This document shows, in pieces, positions 1-7,837 of a stretch of DNA of 64,000 bases. The stretch lies in the IMG/VR virus record IMGVR_UViG_3300021963_005763, positions 1-64,000 of that record. The stretch is one strand, 5' to 3'. The notes beneath the pieces are model-generated. The model searched no databases and was not told where the DNA came from. It worked only from the letters and a program-made list of their open reading frames with translations. The stretch's first letter is position 1, and each line of letters begins with the position of its first letter. Source of the DNA: a virus. The position numbers and the translations under genes were made by a program.

Positions 1-1
1 T

Positions 2-997
2 CAGGTTATCTCTGGTCCTGAAGATATTCCTCGTGCCACTACTCCTGGTGCCTTTCTTAACTTTGGCGGGACTAATATCTATAAGTCTCGCCAAGTTGAA
101 GAGATTGCTCGCCTTTTTACCGCCGGAACCATTATGGCCGGCGACCATTTTGTTTTTTATGATGCTTGGCATCCAGGCATTATCAACCTCAAATACATGA
201 GTGAACTACTAAAAACTCCTGTAAAAATTCACGCACTTTGGCACGCTGGATCATATGATCCTCAGGACTTTTTAGGTCGTCTTATTGGAAACGCTCCTTG
301 GGTAAGGCATTCAGAAAAGGCATTTTTTGAAGCCATTGACTTTAACTATTTTGCCACAGACTTTCATATTGAGATGTTTGTGCGTAATTTATTAAATAAT
401 GGACTTAACGAGAATCCTTGGTTAGATGAGGATTTAGATGATGCTCTAAAAGGACGTTGGGCAGGCATTGTGAGGTCAGGTTGGCCAATGGAATATATGG
501 CAGAAACTTTGGCACCATATAAAGGTCGTCGTAAACGTGACCTAATACTTTTTCCACATCGTATAGCACCTGAGAAACAGATTGAAATCTTTTGGGATTT
601 GAGGCTAATTCTTCCTCAATATGAATTCGTAGTATGTCAAGAACAACCACTTACCAAAGATGAATATCATACTCTATTAGGTGAGGCTAAAATAGTGTTT
701 AGTGCTAACCTACAGGAAACCTTGGGCATCAGTTGTTATGAGGGTGCCTTGGTAGATGCTATTCCAATGGTGCCAGATAGGCTGTCATACTCAGAAATGT
801 ATTATGAAGGGTTTAAGTATCCCAGTCATTGGACAGAAAGTTTTGATAGTTATATGAGGTATCGTGCTGATTTGGTTCACCATATCATTGTTACTATGAC
901 ACACTATGAGAAACGGCTTCCGCAACTACAAAAACAAACTGATGATTTAACAGCAAGGTTTTTCTCATGTACCGCACTCATAAACAACTTGAATTAG
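2..997 (+). CDS. Glycosyltransferase-like protein, 5'-truncated by window edge
   Basis: The reading frame is open from base 2, so the gene begins left of the window; the ATG at 134 is internal. The C-terminal half reads like the second Rossmann domain of a GT-B (group 1) glycosyltransferase: a strand followed by PHRIAPEKQ, then a segment ending in an ETLGISCYEGALVDAIP-type stretch, which resembles the donor-sugar binding E-x7-E region. A role in modifying phage DNA or a cell-surface sugar is possible, but the acceptor cannot be inferred. The last 31 bases overlap the next gene, so the two are probably translationally coupled. The fold assignment is inference from motif appearance only; an unrelated Rossmann-fold protein is the alternative. 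Confidence 0.5.
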   Translation, partial: QVISGPEDIPRATTPGAFLNFGGTNIYKSRQVEEIARLFTAGTIMAGDHFVFYDAWHPGIINLKYMSELLKTPVKIHALWHAGSYDPQDFLGRLIGNAPWVRHSEKAFFEAIDFNYFATDFHIEMFVRNLLNNGLNENPWLDEDLDDALKGRWAGIVRSGWPMEYMAETLAPYKGRRKRDLILFPHRIAPEKQIEIFWDLRLILPQYEFVVCQEQPLTKDEYHTLLGEAKIVFSANLQETLGISCYEGALVDAIPMVPDRLSYSEMYYEGFKYPSHWTESFDSYMRYRADLVHHIIVTMTHYEKRLPQLQKQTDDLTARFFSCTALINNLN

Positions 998-1224
998 ACT
1001 TTGAAGAAGAATGGCCCATGCGTGACTATTACGATGATGGCCCTGTGACCATTGATGATCCCATTGTAGAATATAAAACATTTGAACAGGTCAGTTGGTG
1101 GAGGCTGAAACAAATGCTGGAACGGTGGCCAGCCATGCGTAAGAGTTGGGAAGCATTTATCATTGACTATAATGTATGCTTGGCCACTTTGAGAGAAGAG
1201 GACGAAGATGATATTCCATTTTAA
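967..1224 (+). CDS. Small acidic hypothetical protein
   Basis: An 85-residue protein starting inside the end of the glycosyltransferase-like gene and ending 12 bases before clpP. It is acidic at both ends (for example EEDEDD near the C terminus) and rich in Trp in the centre (SWWRLKQ, ERWPAMRKSWEAF). No family was recognised and there is no signal peptide or membrane segment. Its position directly upstream of ClpP makes a functional link, for instance as a substrate or adaptor, conceivable, but nothing in the sequence shows it. The ORF is supported by its placement between two same-strand genes with a short overlap and a short gap. Confidence 0.6.
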   Translation: MYRTHKQLELDFEEEWPMRDYYDDGPVTIDDPIVEYKTFEQVSWWRLKQMLERWPAMRKSWEAFIIDYNVCLATLREEDEDDIPF

Positions 1225-1236
1225 TAAGGAAACAAT

Positions 1237-1848
1237 ATGAGCTTAGTTCCTATGGTATTAGAGCGTTCTGGTAATAGTGAACGTGCTATGGATTTATACA
1301 GTAGACTGATGCGTGATCGCATTATTCTTTTAGAAGGCGAAATCAGAGACCATATGGCCAATCTTGTAGTTGGTCAACTTTTATTCTTAGAATCAGAAAA
1401 CCCAGACAAAGATATCAGCATGTTTATCAATAGCCCCGGTGGAAGTGTTACAGCGGGTATGGCTATCTACGATACCATGCAATTTATTCGTCCTGATATT
1501 AGTACATTTGTTATGGGACAGGCATGTAGCATGGGGTCTTTGTTAGCACAAGCTGGGTCTAAGGGTAAACGTTTCATTCTCCCACATGCTCGTCATATGA
1601 TACATCAACCCAGTGGCGGGGCAGGTGGTCAGGCCACTGACATGGAAATTCAAGTTAAAGAAATTTTGAAAATGAAACAATCTCTAACTGAAATTTATGT
1701 CAAGCATAATTCAGTAGGAAAAACTTTCGACCAACTTAAAAACGATATGGAACGTGATTATTTTATGTCGGCGGAGGAATCTGTTGCCTATGGTCTGGCA
1801 GACAGGGTTATGGAGAAGCGTTCTTTAACAACCCCCGAAGATAATTAG
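1237..1848 (+). CDS. clpP: ATP-dependent Clp protease proteolytic subunit ClpP
   Basis: A 203-residue ClpP, the usual length of the bacterial enzyme. The serine protease triad is intact: Ser98 in GQACSMGS, His123 in MIHQPSGG and Asp174 in [10 protein letters not shown]. The INSPGGSV oxyanion strand and the GLADRV C-terminal motif are also present. ClpP assembles into a double heptameric barrel in the cytoplasm and degrades proteins fed by a ClpX- or ClpA-type unfoldase. No Clp ATPase is encoded in this window, so the phage enzyme would rely on the host unfoldase or mix with host ClpP. The start is supported by an AAGGA ribosome-binding site a few bases upstream. ClpP genes are known in several aquatic phages; their role in infection is not established. 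Confidence 0.95.
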   Translation: MSLVPMVLERSGNSERAMDLYSRLMRDRIILLEGEIRDHMANLVVGQLLFLESENPDKDISMFINSPGGSVTAGMAIYDTMQFIRPDISTFVMGQACSMGSLLAQAGSKGKRFILPHARHMIHQPSGGAGGQATDMEIQVKEILKMKQSLTEIYVKHNSVGKTFDQLKNDMERDYFMSAEESVAYGLADRVMEKRSLTTPEDN

Positions 1849-1855
1849 GACGAAC

Positions 1856-2023
1856 ATGAAAAAAGGTAGCAAATGGTATGGTAGTAATGGTGATATATTT
1901 GAAATCGATGATATAAGAGTTATAAGAGGCGATACTTGGGTATTTTATACTAATACATTTACCATGAAGACTTTTAGCTGTCTAATCAATGCCTTTAAAG
2001 ATAGATTTAAGGAAATTTCGTAA
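1856..2023 (+). CDS. Small conserved-looking phage protein, 55 residues
   Basis: An ATG at 1856, seven bases after the clpP stop, with an AGGA-type ribosome-binding site overlapping that stop, opens a 55-residue frame ending at TAA 2021-2023. The protein begins MKKGSKWYGSNGDIFEI and contains a TWVFY-x-N segment followed by FSCLINAFKDRF. The pattern of an aromatic Trp-Val-x-Tyr strand and a C-terminal Phe-x2-Arg-Phe resembles small beta-rich proteins found in many phages, without known function. Its last 17 bases overlap the 3' end of the oppositely oriented radical-SAM gene. The short length is the main reason for caution. Confidence 0.55.
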   Translation: MKKGSKWYGSNGDIFEIDDIRVIRGDTWVFYTNTFTMKTFSCLINAFKDRFKEIS

Positions 2024-2861
2024 TTAGTTTATCTTCTTCATTTGTACATGCTATCATCTTACAAAGTGTGGGTCCAGCGGGTAGACTGAAGGATCCATTC
2101 CATATATTTCCTAAATGAGTATTATTACAGTTACTTCCTTTAATATATCCATTATGGCTTATTTGTAAATATTCTACCCCAGAATTACAAAGTTGACCAG
2201 TAAAACTATCATTATCTTTAATCATTAGTTCTACTCTTTGTTCAAAAGTTTTAGTCTTGTATTGAATGTTTTCTTCAATTAACTGTTCACCTTTCATTAT
2301 TTTCAGTTGTGTATCTGTATAATCAAACATACCTGTAACTGTACTAGCATCTTTATATAACTGACTTTTTGATACTAAGATACCATAAGTTTTTTCTATT
2401 TCAACTGCTCTATTAATATCATAATCAAAATGATTGGGACGAATAGGAACAACTACATCCACAATTTTATTATTTTTTTGAAATGTTTGTATTATAAAAT
2501 CTATTAATTTTCTATTTTGCCAATAGTGATACGTCAATATCAGTTTATCAATGTTAGGTTCTAAAGCCCACCAATCTAACCACAAGCGTCCACCATTACT
2601 ATGAATTTGAATCGTACCTCCATTAGTTTTACAATATTTTAACATCATAGGAAAGTCAAATAATTCTAGTGGTTCCCCACCATTAAATATCCAATTTATT
2701 TTTCTATTCATTTCTGTATAATGACTTACAATGGTTTTCAAAACATTCATGTATTCTTCTATAGAATGGTTGATATTTCCTCCCCAAAATCTCGATGGAC
2801 AATAAGAACAACCAGCCTGACAATGATCATGAATATTCCAATAGATTTTTGTTTCTAACAT
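2007..2861 (-). CDS. Radical SAM protein with SPASM/twitch-like C terminus
   Basis: A 284-residue protein with the radical-SAM [4Fe-4S] motif C14-x3-C18-x2-C21 and the SAM-contacting GGEP at 61-64. The C-terminal part has four more cysteines (225, 245, 267, 272) around an ISHNGYIKGSNC and HLGNIW stretch, which is the arrangement of SPASM or twitch auxiliary-cluster domains. Such enzymes modify peptides, proteins or other substrates by radical chemistry; the substrate here is unknown. It is the only minus-strand gene in the first 11 kb and is visibly more AT-rich than its neighbours (some 60-base stretches are below 20 percent GC), suggesting separate acquisition. A TAAATAC late-promoter-like box lies 29 bases upstream of the ATG. 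Confidence 0.85.
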   Translation of the reverse strand: MLETKIYWNIHDHCQAGCSYCPSRFWGGNINHSIEEYMNVLKTIVSHYTEMNRKINWIFNGGEPLELFDFPMMLKYCKTNGGTIQIHSNGGRLWLDWWALEPNIDKLILTYHYWQNRKLIDFIIQTFQKNNKIVDVVVPIRPNHFDYDINRAVEIEKTYGILVSKSQLYKDASTVTGMFDYTDTQLKIMKGEQLIEENIQYKTKTFEQRVELMIKDNDSFTGQLCNSGVEYLQISHNGYIKGSNCNNTHLGNIWNGSFSLPAGPTLCKMIACTNEEDKLITKFP

Positions 2862-2862
2862 A

Positions 2863-2891
2863 TTGACAATCTCTAAATAATAGTGTAAAGT
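2863..2891 (+). promoter_or_regulatory. Putative sigma70 promoter for queE
   Basis: TTGACA at 2863-2868 is a perfect -35 box. After exactly 17 bases comes TAAAGT (2886-2891), a 4 of 6 match to TATAAT. It points at the queE-like gene starting at 2952, in the gap between two divergent genes. The weak -10 lowers confidence, but it shares its perfect -35 and spacing with the two stronger promoters at 6653 and 44945. Confidence 0.45.
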
Positions 2892-2896
2892 ATTTA
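2890..2896 (-). promoter_or_regulatory. Late-promoter-like box TAAATAC
   Basis: On the minus strand the sequence reads TAAATAC about 29 bases before the ATG of the radical-SAM gene, a normal distance for a T4-type late promoter. It overlaps the -10 of the opposing putative sigma70 promoter, so early and late transcription would start in opposite directions from the same spot. Confidence 0.4.
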
Positions 2897-2951
2897 AAGA
2901 AATACAAAATATCCTTCAAGATTCAAAAACTAACATGGTCAAATATATCTT

Positions 2952-3806
2952 ATGAGTAAATTAAAAGTATCAGAATTATTCTACAGCGTTCAAGGTGAAG
3001 GACGCTATATGGGTGTTCCAAGTGTGTTCCTTCGTGTGTTCGGCTGTAATTTTACCTGCGACGGATTTGGTAAACCCCGAGGAGAACTATCAAATGAAAG
3101 ACACCTTGTAGCAGAACGCATAGCAGAATTCAAAACATATAAAGATCTACCCTTAGTCCATTCAGGTTGCGACAGTTATGCCAGCTGGGATCCAAGATTC
3201 AAGGAATTTAGCCCAGTGTTAGAAACTGATGCTATTGTAGATGCTATCATGGAAATGCTGCCCTACAAGCGTTGGATGAGAGAACATCTTGTTATCACAG
3301 GCGGCGAACCTTTGTTAGGCTGGCAACGTAGTTACCCAGACTTGTTAGATCACCCCAAAATGCAGGATCTAAAAGAAATCACATTTGAGACCAACGGCAC
3401 TCAAAAACTATTGCCTGATTTCAAACGTAGATTAATTGCCTGGACTAACCAACGTGAGGCCAATACCAATATTATAACCTTCTCAGTCAGTGCCAAACTT
3501 CCATCCAGTGGTGAAAAGTGGGGAGAAGCGATCAAACCAGAAGTAGTGTGTGAGTATGAAGAAATTGGTTGGACCTATCTCAAATTTGTAGTAGCCACAG
3601 AACAAGATGTTCAAGATGCGCTACGTGCCACAATGGAATATAGAGATGCTGGATTTGAAGGTGAAGTATATCTCATGCCAGTAGGCGGTGTGGAAAGTGT
3701 ATATAGTTTAAATAATAAAAACGTAGCATTGGCCTGTATGAAACACGGATTGAGGTACAGTGATCGACTTCAAGTCCCGCTCTTTAAGAACGAGTGGGGA
3801 ACATAA
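2952..3806 (+). CDS. queE: QueE-like 7-carboxy-7-deazaguanine synthase (radical SAM)
   Basis: A 284-residue protein with the QueE start SELFYSVQGEG, a GVPSVFLRVFGCNFTC segment and the SAM-binding ITGGEPLLGW stretch, followed by ETNGT. QueE converts 6-carboxytetrahydropterin to 7-carboxy-7-deazaguanine, the precursor of tRNA queuosine and of 7-deazaguanine modifications in phage DNA. The cluster cysteines are unusual: C32 and C36 are spaced normally, but the third cysteine appears to be C73 in HSGCDSY, after an insertion, where ordinary enzymes have it two or so residues later. Other preQ0-pathway genes (folE, queD, queC) are not in this window. The gene abuts the next coding region (ATAAATG junction). 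Confidence 0.85.
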   Translation: MSKLKVSELFYSVQGEGRYMGVPSVFLRVFGCNFTCDGFGKPRGELSNERHLVAERIAEFKTYKDLPLVHSGCDSYASWDPRFKEFSPVLETDAIVDAIMEMLPYKRWMREHLVITGGEPLLGWQRSYPDLLDHPKMQDLKEITFETNGTQKLLPDFKRRLIAWTNQREANTNIITFSVSAKLPSSGEKWGEAIKPEVVCEYEEIGWTYLKFVVATEQDVQDALRATMEYRDAGFEGEVYLMPVGGVESVYSLNNKNVALACMKHGLRYSDRLQVPLFKNEWGT

Positions 3807-4286
3807 ATGAAAAAAATACTTAGAAAACTTTTTGGTATAGAGGAAATGGAAAGGTCTATTGCCGAAACCATTCAACGTCGAATGGAGGCAGAACAGGCTA
3901 TCCAAGCAGCAGAAGAAGAAAAGAATCGACTATTAAAACAGGTAGAACAAGAACTTGCTGACGCAGAAGAAGCCAAAAGACTTGTTCAATTAACTCCAAA
4001 AGAATTGGCCACTGAGCGTAAGGAACCTTATGTAGCAGTATTAGAAACACATGTCAATAAAGATAATCTTAGAAATGGGTTTTTTGAGCTTGACTGGAAT
4101 GAATATTTCGTTGTACAATTAACAGAAGCAGGCTACAAAGGTGCTTCAGAAGAAGAAATTGTAGATGCTTGGTTTAGTGAACTTTGTCGTAATGTTGGGG
4201 CAGAATCTGGTGTAGATATGGATCGCCGTGGTTCTGGTTATGTTAATCGTGCTCTCCGTGATGACGGAAAAACAGAGGTCTCATGA
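3807..4286 (+). CDS. Conserved phage protein with N-terminal coiled coil
   Basis: A 159-residue protein starting one base after the queE stop. Residues about 10 to 65 are a charged, Ala/Glu/Lys-rich heptad region predicted by eye to form a coiled coil. The remainder is globular, with RNGFFELDWNEYFV and a DAWFSELCRN motif. I recognise the C-terminal pattern as a type often found near RNase H in T4-like aquatic phages, but its function is unknown. It overlaps the RNase H gene by four bases (ATGA), indicating translational coupling in the queE to RNase H operon. Confidence 0.75.
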   Translation: MKKILRKLFGIEEMERSIAETIQRRMEAEQAIQAAEEEKNRLLKQVEQELADAEEAKRLVQLTPKELATERKEPYVAVLETHVNKDNLRNGFFELDWNEYFVVQLTEAGYKGASEEEIVDAWFSELCRNVGAESGVDMDRRGSGYVNRALRDDGKTEVS

Positions 4287-5269
4287 CTTATATATTAGTT
4301 GATACAGCCAATACATTCTTCCGTGCCCGCCATGTTGTTCGAGGAAATCTAGAAGATAAAGTAGGTATGAGTATTCATACCATACTTGGCAGTGTTAGAA
4401 AAGCATGGAAGGATTTTAATGGCACTCATGTGGTATTTGCCTTAGAGGGACGTTCGTGGCGTAAGGACCATTATGCTCCATACAAACGAAACCGTTCAGA
4501 CGCTCGTGCTGCTCTGAGTCCACGTGAAGCAGAAGAAGATCGTGTGTTTTGGGAAACCTTTGATCAATTCAAAGAGTTTATTACAGGTAAGACTAATACC
4601 ACAGTTCTACATCATCCACAACTGGAGGCAGATGATCTTATTGCAGGTTGGATTGATCTTCATCCAAATGACGATCACGTTATCATATCTACCGACGGTG
4701 ACTTTGCTCAATTAATTGCTCCTAATGTAAAGCAATACAATGGAGTAAGTGGAGTTACAACTACACATGAAGGCTACTTTGACGAAAAGGGGAAACCCGT
4801 TAAAGATAAGAAAACAGGCGAAGTCAAACCTGCTCCAGATCCCGAATGGCTGTTATTTGAAAAATGTATGCGTGGTGATACCAGCGACAACATCTTCTCA
4901 GCATTTCCAGGTGTAAGAGAGAAAGGCAGTAAGAATAAAGTGGGTTTGAGAGACGCATTTGCTGATCGCAATAGTCGTGGTTGGGCATGGAATAATCTCA
5001 TGCTACAGCGTTGGACAGATCACGAAGGACAAGAACAGCGTGTGAAAGAGTGCTACGAACGTAACCGATTACTTTGTGATCTTAGAGCACAACCTAGTGA
5101 AATTAGAGATCTTATGTTTGACGTCATCAATGAACATATCAATAGTAAAAAGGATATCCCACAGGTTGGTATACGATTACTGAAATTTTGTGCCACCTAT
5201 GATCTACAAAAAATCAGCGAACAGATACAGAGTTATGCTGAACCACTAAATGCGAGATATATAGTATGA
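4283..5269 (+). CDS. rnh: RNase H / 5'-3' exonuclease of the T4 Rnh (FEN) family
   Basis: A 328-residue flap-nuclease-family protein, slightly longer than the T4 enzyme. Metal-binding acidic clusters are in place: Asp7 in ILVDTAN, Asp117-Asp118 in EADDLI, Asp138 and Asp140 in STDGDF, and the later GDTSDNI motif that starts the helix-hairpin-helix region. The RKDHYAPYKRNR arch region is also recognisable. In T4 this enzyme removes RNA primers from Okazaki fragments during phage DNA replication. It overlaps its upstream and downstream neighbours by four bases each, so it is part of one translationally coupled operon. Assignment to the Rnh branch rather than a stand-alone 5' exonuclease rests on context. 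Confidence 0.88.
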   Translation: MTYILVDTANTFFRARHVVRGNLEDKVGMSIHTILGSVRKAWKDFNGTHVVFALEGRSWRKDHYAPYKRNRSDARAALSPREAEEDRVFWETFDQFKEFITGKTNTTVLHHPQLEADDLIAGWIDLHPNDDHVIISTDGDFAQLIAPNVKQYNGVSGVTTTHEGYFDEKGKPVKDKKTGEVKPAPDPEWLLFEKCMRGDTSDNIFSAFPGVREKGSKNKVGLRDAFADRNSRGWAWNNLMLQRWTDHEGQEQRVKECYERNRLLCDLRAQPSEIRDLMFDVINEHINSKKDIPQVGIRLLKFCATYDLQKISEQIQSYAEPLNARYIV

Positions 5270-5727
5270 TTGAAACAAAAGAATTAATTCCAGATAAAGA
5301 ATGGATACTTAAAAAAGAAGATAAAAAAATAGGCAGTATTACTAAAGCCAAAAAAGGATTTTCCTTTTTAATAAATGGAAAAAAATACAGTATTAACGAT
5401 TTGGATTCTCTTAAAATTGTAATACCAAAAAAAACAGTAGAGTCAAAGATTCATATTGAAGATAAGGGATTTTTTATATACGACTATCCGTGTAGTTCGA
5501 AACCTTTTTTTCCAATTTTTAATATCAAAAAACGTTTACCCATTTTTGCCAAAAGCTCAAAAAGTAAAAGTTTATTCTGTGCAGGTCACTATATAATCAA
5601 ATTTAGAAAAGGATGGGTGAAAAGTTTCTGTCCAAAAATGATTACATTGGAACGATACCCGTATAAAGGCCCATTTAAAACAGATATGGAAGTTAAACAC
5701 GAACTATTAAAAGTAAATAAACAATGA
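5266..5727 (+). CDS. Conserved phage protein of unknown function
   Basis: A 153-residue basic protein overlapping RNase H by four bases and the next gene by four bases. The N-terminal third is Lys-rich; the second half has a distinctive stretch with YDYPCSSKPFFPIFN, then CAGHYIIKFRKGWVKSFCP and ERYPYKGPFKT. This C-terminal block is of a type I associate with hypothetical proteins of T4-like marine phages. No catalytic motif was identified. Two conserved-looking cysteines (in FCAGHY and SFCPK) could bind a metal together with histidines, but that is speculation. The gene is AT-rich compared with RNase H. Confidence 0.7.
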   Translation: MIETKELIPDKEWILKKEDKKIGSITKAKKGFSFLINGKKYSINDLDSLKIVIPKKTVESKIHIEDKGFFIYDYPCSSKPFFPIFNIKKRLPIFAKSSKSKSLFCAGHYIIKFRKGWVKSFCPKMITLERYPYKGPFKTDMEVKHELLKVNKQ

Positions 5728-5945
5728 AGCCACTAAATGTATTTCCGATAGAAGATTATTTAGAGAAGGTAAGGTTAGCGGTTAAGACTGGACAGAAAAA
5801 TCTTACATTGTCTCAAAAAGAGTATACAGATTTAGCTAATAGTTTAGCTATTGTAATGACACGTCTTACAGGTTCTCTAGATAAATCTGTTCAGGAAAAA
5901 CCTCTAGATAATATACAGATTAATGTAGACGGTGGAAGGTTCTAA
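5724..5945 (+). CDS. Small hypothetical protein
   Basis: A 73-residue protein with ATG overlapping the preceding stop by four bases. It appears mostly helical (a central QKEYTDLANSLAIVMTRL helix) and ends with a short charged beta-like tail (INVDGGRF). No family recognised. It is the last gene of the queE-to-5945 coupled run; a late-promoter-like box follows 10 bases after its stop. Confidence 0.6.
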   Translation: MKPLNVFPIEDYLEKVRLAVKTGQKNLTLSQKEYTDLANSLAIVMTRLTGSLDKSVQEKPLDNIQINVDGGRF

Positions 5946-5955
5946 CAATATGGGC

Positions 5956-5962
5956 TAAATAT
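5956..5962 (+). promoter_or_regulatory. Late-promoter-like box TAAATAT
   Basis: CTAAATATA lies just after the stop at 5945 and 25 bases before the GTG start at 5987, with a GGAG ribosome-binding site between. The spacing fits a T4-type late promoter with a leader of about 15-20 bases. Confidence 0.5.
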
Positions 5963-5986
5963 ATACGCATATTTGGAGAGCGTATT

Positions 5987-6286
5987 GTGAGCAGGCCTAA
6001 ACCACAAATTTTATTAGAAAATACAAATAAAAGAAATTATAAAACAGATCAGGTTTTAGAGGCAGATGCCATTTGGGCTGTGTTTTACAAAGATAAACCA
6101 ATTAATCTCAAAACCACAAGTATAGTAGGTCAACAACTAGGACCTAAATATAAAAAAGTAAGTTTTTCAAATTCTGGACATGCCTTTAATTTAGCAGAAA
6201 AATTAAACCGACAATTTAATAGTAAAGACTTTTCCGTGTATAAATTAACAGTAGGGGAAAAGTTCATAGATGAGCCAAAAAATTGA
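5987..6286 (+). CDS. Conserved phage protein, GTG start
   Basis: A 99-residue protein starting with GTG, supported by GGAG about nine bases upstream; no ATG lies near. The protein begins MSRPKPQILLE and contains ADAIWAVFYKDKPINLKT, PKYKKVSFSNSGHAFNLAEKLN and a C-terminal VYKL strand. This pattern is familiar from T4-like phages of aquatic bacteria as an uncharacterised conserved protein. Its small, mixed alpha/beta composition and positive charge would fit a nucleic-acid-associated or accessory role, but no function can be assigned. It overlaps the next gene by 17 bases. Confidence 0.7.
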   Translation: MSRPKPQILLENTNKRNYKTDQVLEADAIWAVFYKDKPINLKTTSIVGQQLGPKYKKVSFSNSGHAFNLAEKLNRQFNSKDFSVYKLTVGEKFIDEPKN

Positions 6287-6656
6287 AATTACCAAATGTG
6301 TTTTAAAAGAGTTAGGACTAGAACCTAGCGAGGATAACCTCAAAAAATATTTTAAAATATGGTGGAAAAGTGTAAGAAAAAAGCCACAAAAAAGTCTATG
6401 GCTTACTGACAACGGTTTTAAGGCGTTTAACCAAGCAGATATAAAAAGCTACAACATCAAATTTAATACCACCATAGATTACTTTGATAACAAATTTGTT
6501 ATTTGGTTAGATAATAACATTGATTGTCCGTTTTATATGACAAGAGACGAAATATATCTTTTCGGAGAAAGAACAGCCATACAACTAATATTATTTTCCG
6601 GTGATTTGAAGATGTTGTATAAAGCACACACTAAAAACAAAGAAAAAAGTAGTTGA
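6270..6656 (+). CDS. Conserved phage protein of unknown function
   Basis: A 128-residue basic protein overlapping the preceding gene by 17 bases. The N-terminal half has a KIWWKSVRKK segment; the C-terminal half has LDNNIDCPFYMTRDEIYLFGERTAIQLIL, suggesting a compact alpha/beta fold. I cannot name a family. Its stop codon TGA (6654-6656) lies inside the -35 TTGACA of the promoter that drives the following MoxR gene, so the end of this gene doubles as a control element. Confidence 0.65.
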   Translation: MSQKIEITKCVLKELGLEPSEDNLKKYFKIWWKSVRKKPQKSLWLTDNGFKAFNQADIKSYNIKFNTTIDYFDNKFVIWLDNNIDCPFYMTRDEIYLFGERTAIQLILFSGDLKMLYKAHTKNKEKSS

Positions 6657-6681
6657 CAAAACCATACTACCCCACTATAAT
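6653..6681 (+). promoter_or_regulatory. Consensus sigma70 promoter for MoxR/VWA operon
   Basis: TTGACA at 6653-6658, a 17-base spacer, then TATAAT at 6676-6681: both hexamers and the spacing match the bacterial sigma70 consensus exactly. Transcription would start near 6688 and give a leader of about 40 bases before the ATG at 6731, which has a GAGAGAA ribosome-binding site. This predicts strong expression early in infection by unmodified host RNA polymerase. Confidence 0.88.
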
Positions 6682-6730
6682 AGAGACTCATAACAAATTA
6701 TTTGTAGTTCAACTTTATAGAGAGAAATAA

Positions 6731-7813
6731 ATGGCAAAAGAAATGTCCGCAAATCGCACTGTTACCCCAAATGGTGCCAAGGCTTCTATCCGCAAGGCAA
6801 TGAGCAAAAAGCGTCCAATCTTCATGTGGGGCCCCCCAGGTATTGGAAAGTCAGACATTGTCAAGCAGATTGGTGCTGAACAGGATCGTGAGGTAATTGA
6901 TGTCCGTTTGAGCCTTTGGGAACCCACTGACATCAAAGGTATCCCATATTACAATAGTCAAGCCAATACTATGACTTGGGCCCCTCCTTCAGAGCTTCCT
7001 TCAGATCCAAATAGCACTGCTATCTTGTTTTTAGATGAGCTTAACTCTGCGGCTCCGGCTACTCAGGCTGCTGCTTACCAGCTCATTCTTAATCGCCGTG
7101 TTGGTACTTATCGTTTGCCAGATGGTGTAGACATCGTGGCTGCTGGTAACCGTGAAGCAGACAAGGGTGTTACCTATCGTATGCCTGCTCCGTTAGCGAA
7201 CCGGTTCATCCATTTGGAATTGTCAGTAGACTTTGAAGATTGGCTACAGTGGGCTACTGCCAACCGTATCCATGAGCAAGTTGTAGGCTATGTTGGTTTT
7301 GCCAAACAGGATCTCTATGACTTCGATCCAAAGAGTGCCAGTCGCTCGTTTGCTACTCCACGTTCGTGGAGTTTTGTAAGCGATCTTTTGGAAGATGATG
7401 ACATCAGTGACAACACCCTTACTGATTTGGTATCCGGTGCTGTAGGTGAAGGTCTTGCTGTTAAGTTTATGGCGCATCGCAAGGTAGCCAAGCAGATGCC
7501 CAAACCAGAAGATATTCTTAGTGGCAAGGTAAAAGAGTTCTCTGTAAAAGAGATCTCAGCAATGTATTCTTTGACTATCAGTATGTGTTATGAGCTCCAA
7601 GAGGCAGACAAGAAGAAAGTCAAAGGTTGGGATTCAATGGCAGATAACTTCTTTGGCTTTATGATGGATAATTTCCCAACTGAGTTAGTTGTTATGGGTG
7701 CCAAAGTTGCTCTTACTAACTATGCTTTACCATTTGATGCTTCAAAGTTGAAGAACTTCGATCGCTTCCACGACAAGTATGGCAAGTATATTATCCAAGC
7801 AATGGAAGGTTAA
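6731..7813 (+). CDS. MoxR-type AAA ATPase (CobS-like)
   Basis: A 360-residue AAA+ ATPase. Walker A is GPPGIGKS at 34-41, Walker B is ILFLDELN with D102-E103, a sensor-type AAGNRE segment follows, and APLANRF provides the arginine-finger region. The layout is that of MoxR-family ATPases, the same branch as CobS of cobaltochelatase; related phage proteins have been labelled CobS. MoxR ATPases work as chaperone-like remodelling machines together with a VWA-domain partner, and the next gene encodes one. A strong sigma70 promoter precedes it and a terminator follows directly, so a share of transcripts may be monocistronic. The substrate is unknown. Confidence 0.88.
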   Translation: MAKEMSANRTVTPNGAKASIRKAMSKKRPIFMWGPPGIGKSDIVKQIGAEQDREVIDVRLSLWEPTDIKGIPYYNSQANTMTWAPPSELPSDPNSTAILFLDELNSAAPATQAAAYQLILNRRVGTYRLPDGVDIVAAGNREADKGVTYRMPAPLANRFIHLELSVDFEDWLQWATANRIHEQVVGYVGFAKQDLYDFDPKSASRSFATPRSWSFVSDLLEDDDISDNTLTDLVSGAVGEGLAVKFMAHRKVAKQMPKPEDILSGKVKEFSVKEISAMYSLTISMCYELQEADKKKVKGWDSMADNFFGFMMDNFPTELVVMGAKVALTNYALPFDASKLKNFDRFHDKYGKYIIQAMEG

Positions 7814-7837
7814 AAAGGGCCCGCAAGGGCCTTTTTT
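7812..7837 (+). terminator. Intrinsic terminator after MoxR gene
   Basis: An A-tract, GGCCC, a GCAA tetraloop, GGGCC and a T6 run form a hairpin in which A-tract and T-run can extend the stem. It begins at the MoxR stop codon. The T-run also belongs to a second possible hairpin (7835-7855). Confidence 0.8.
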
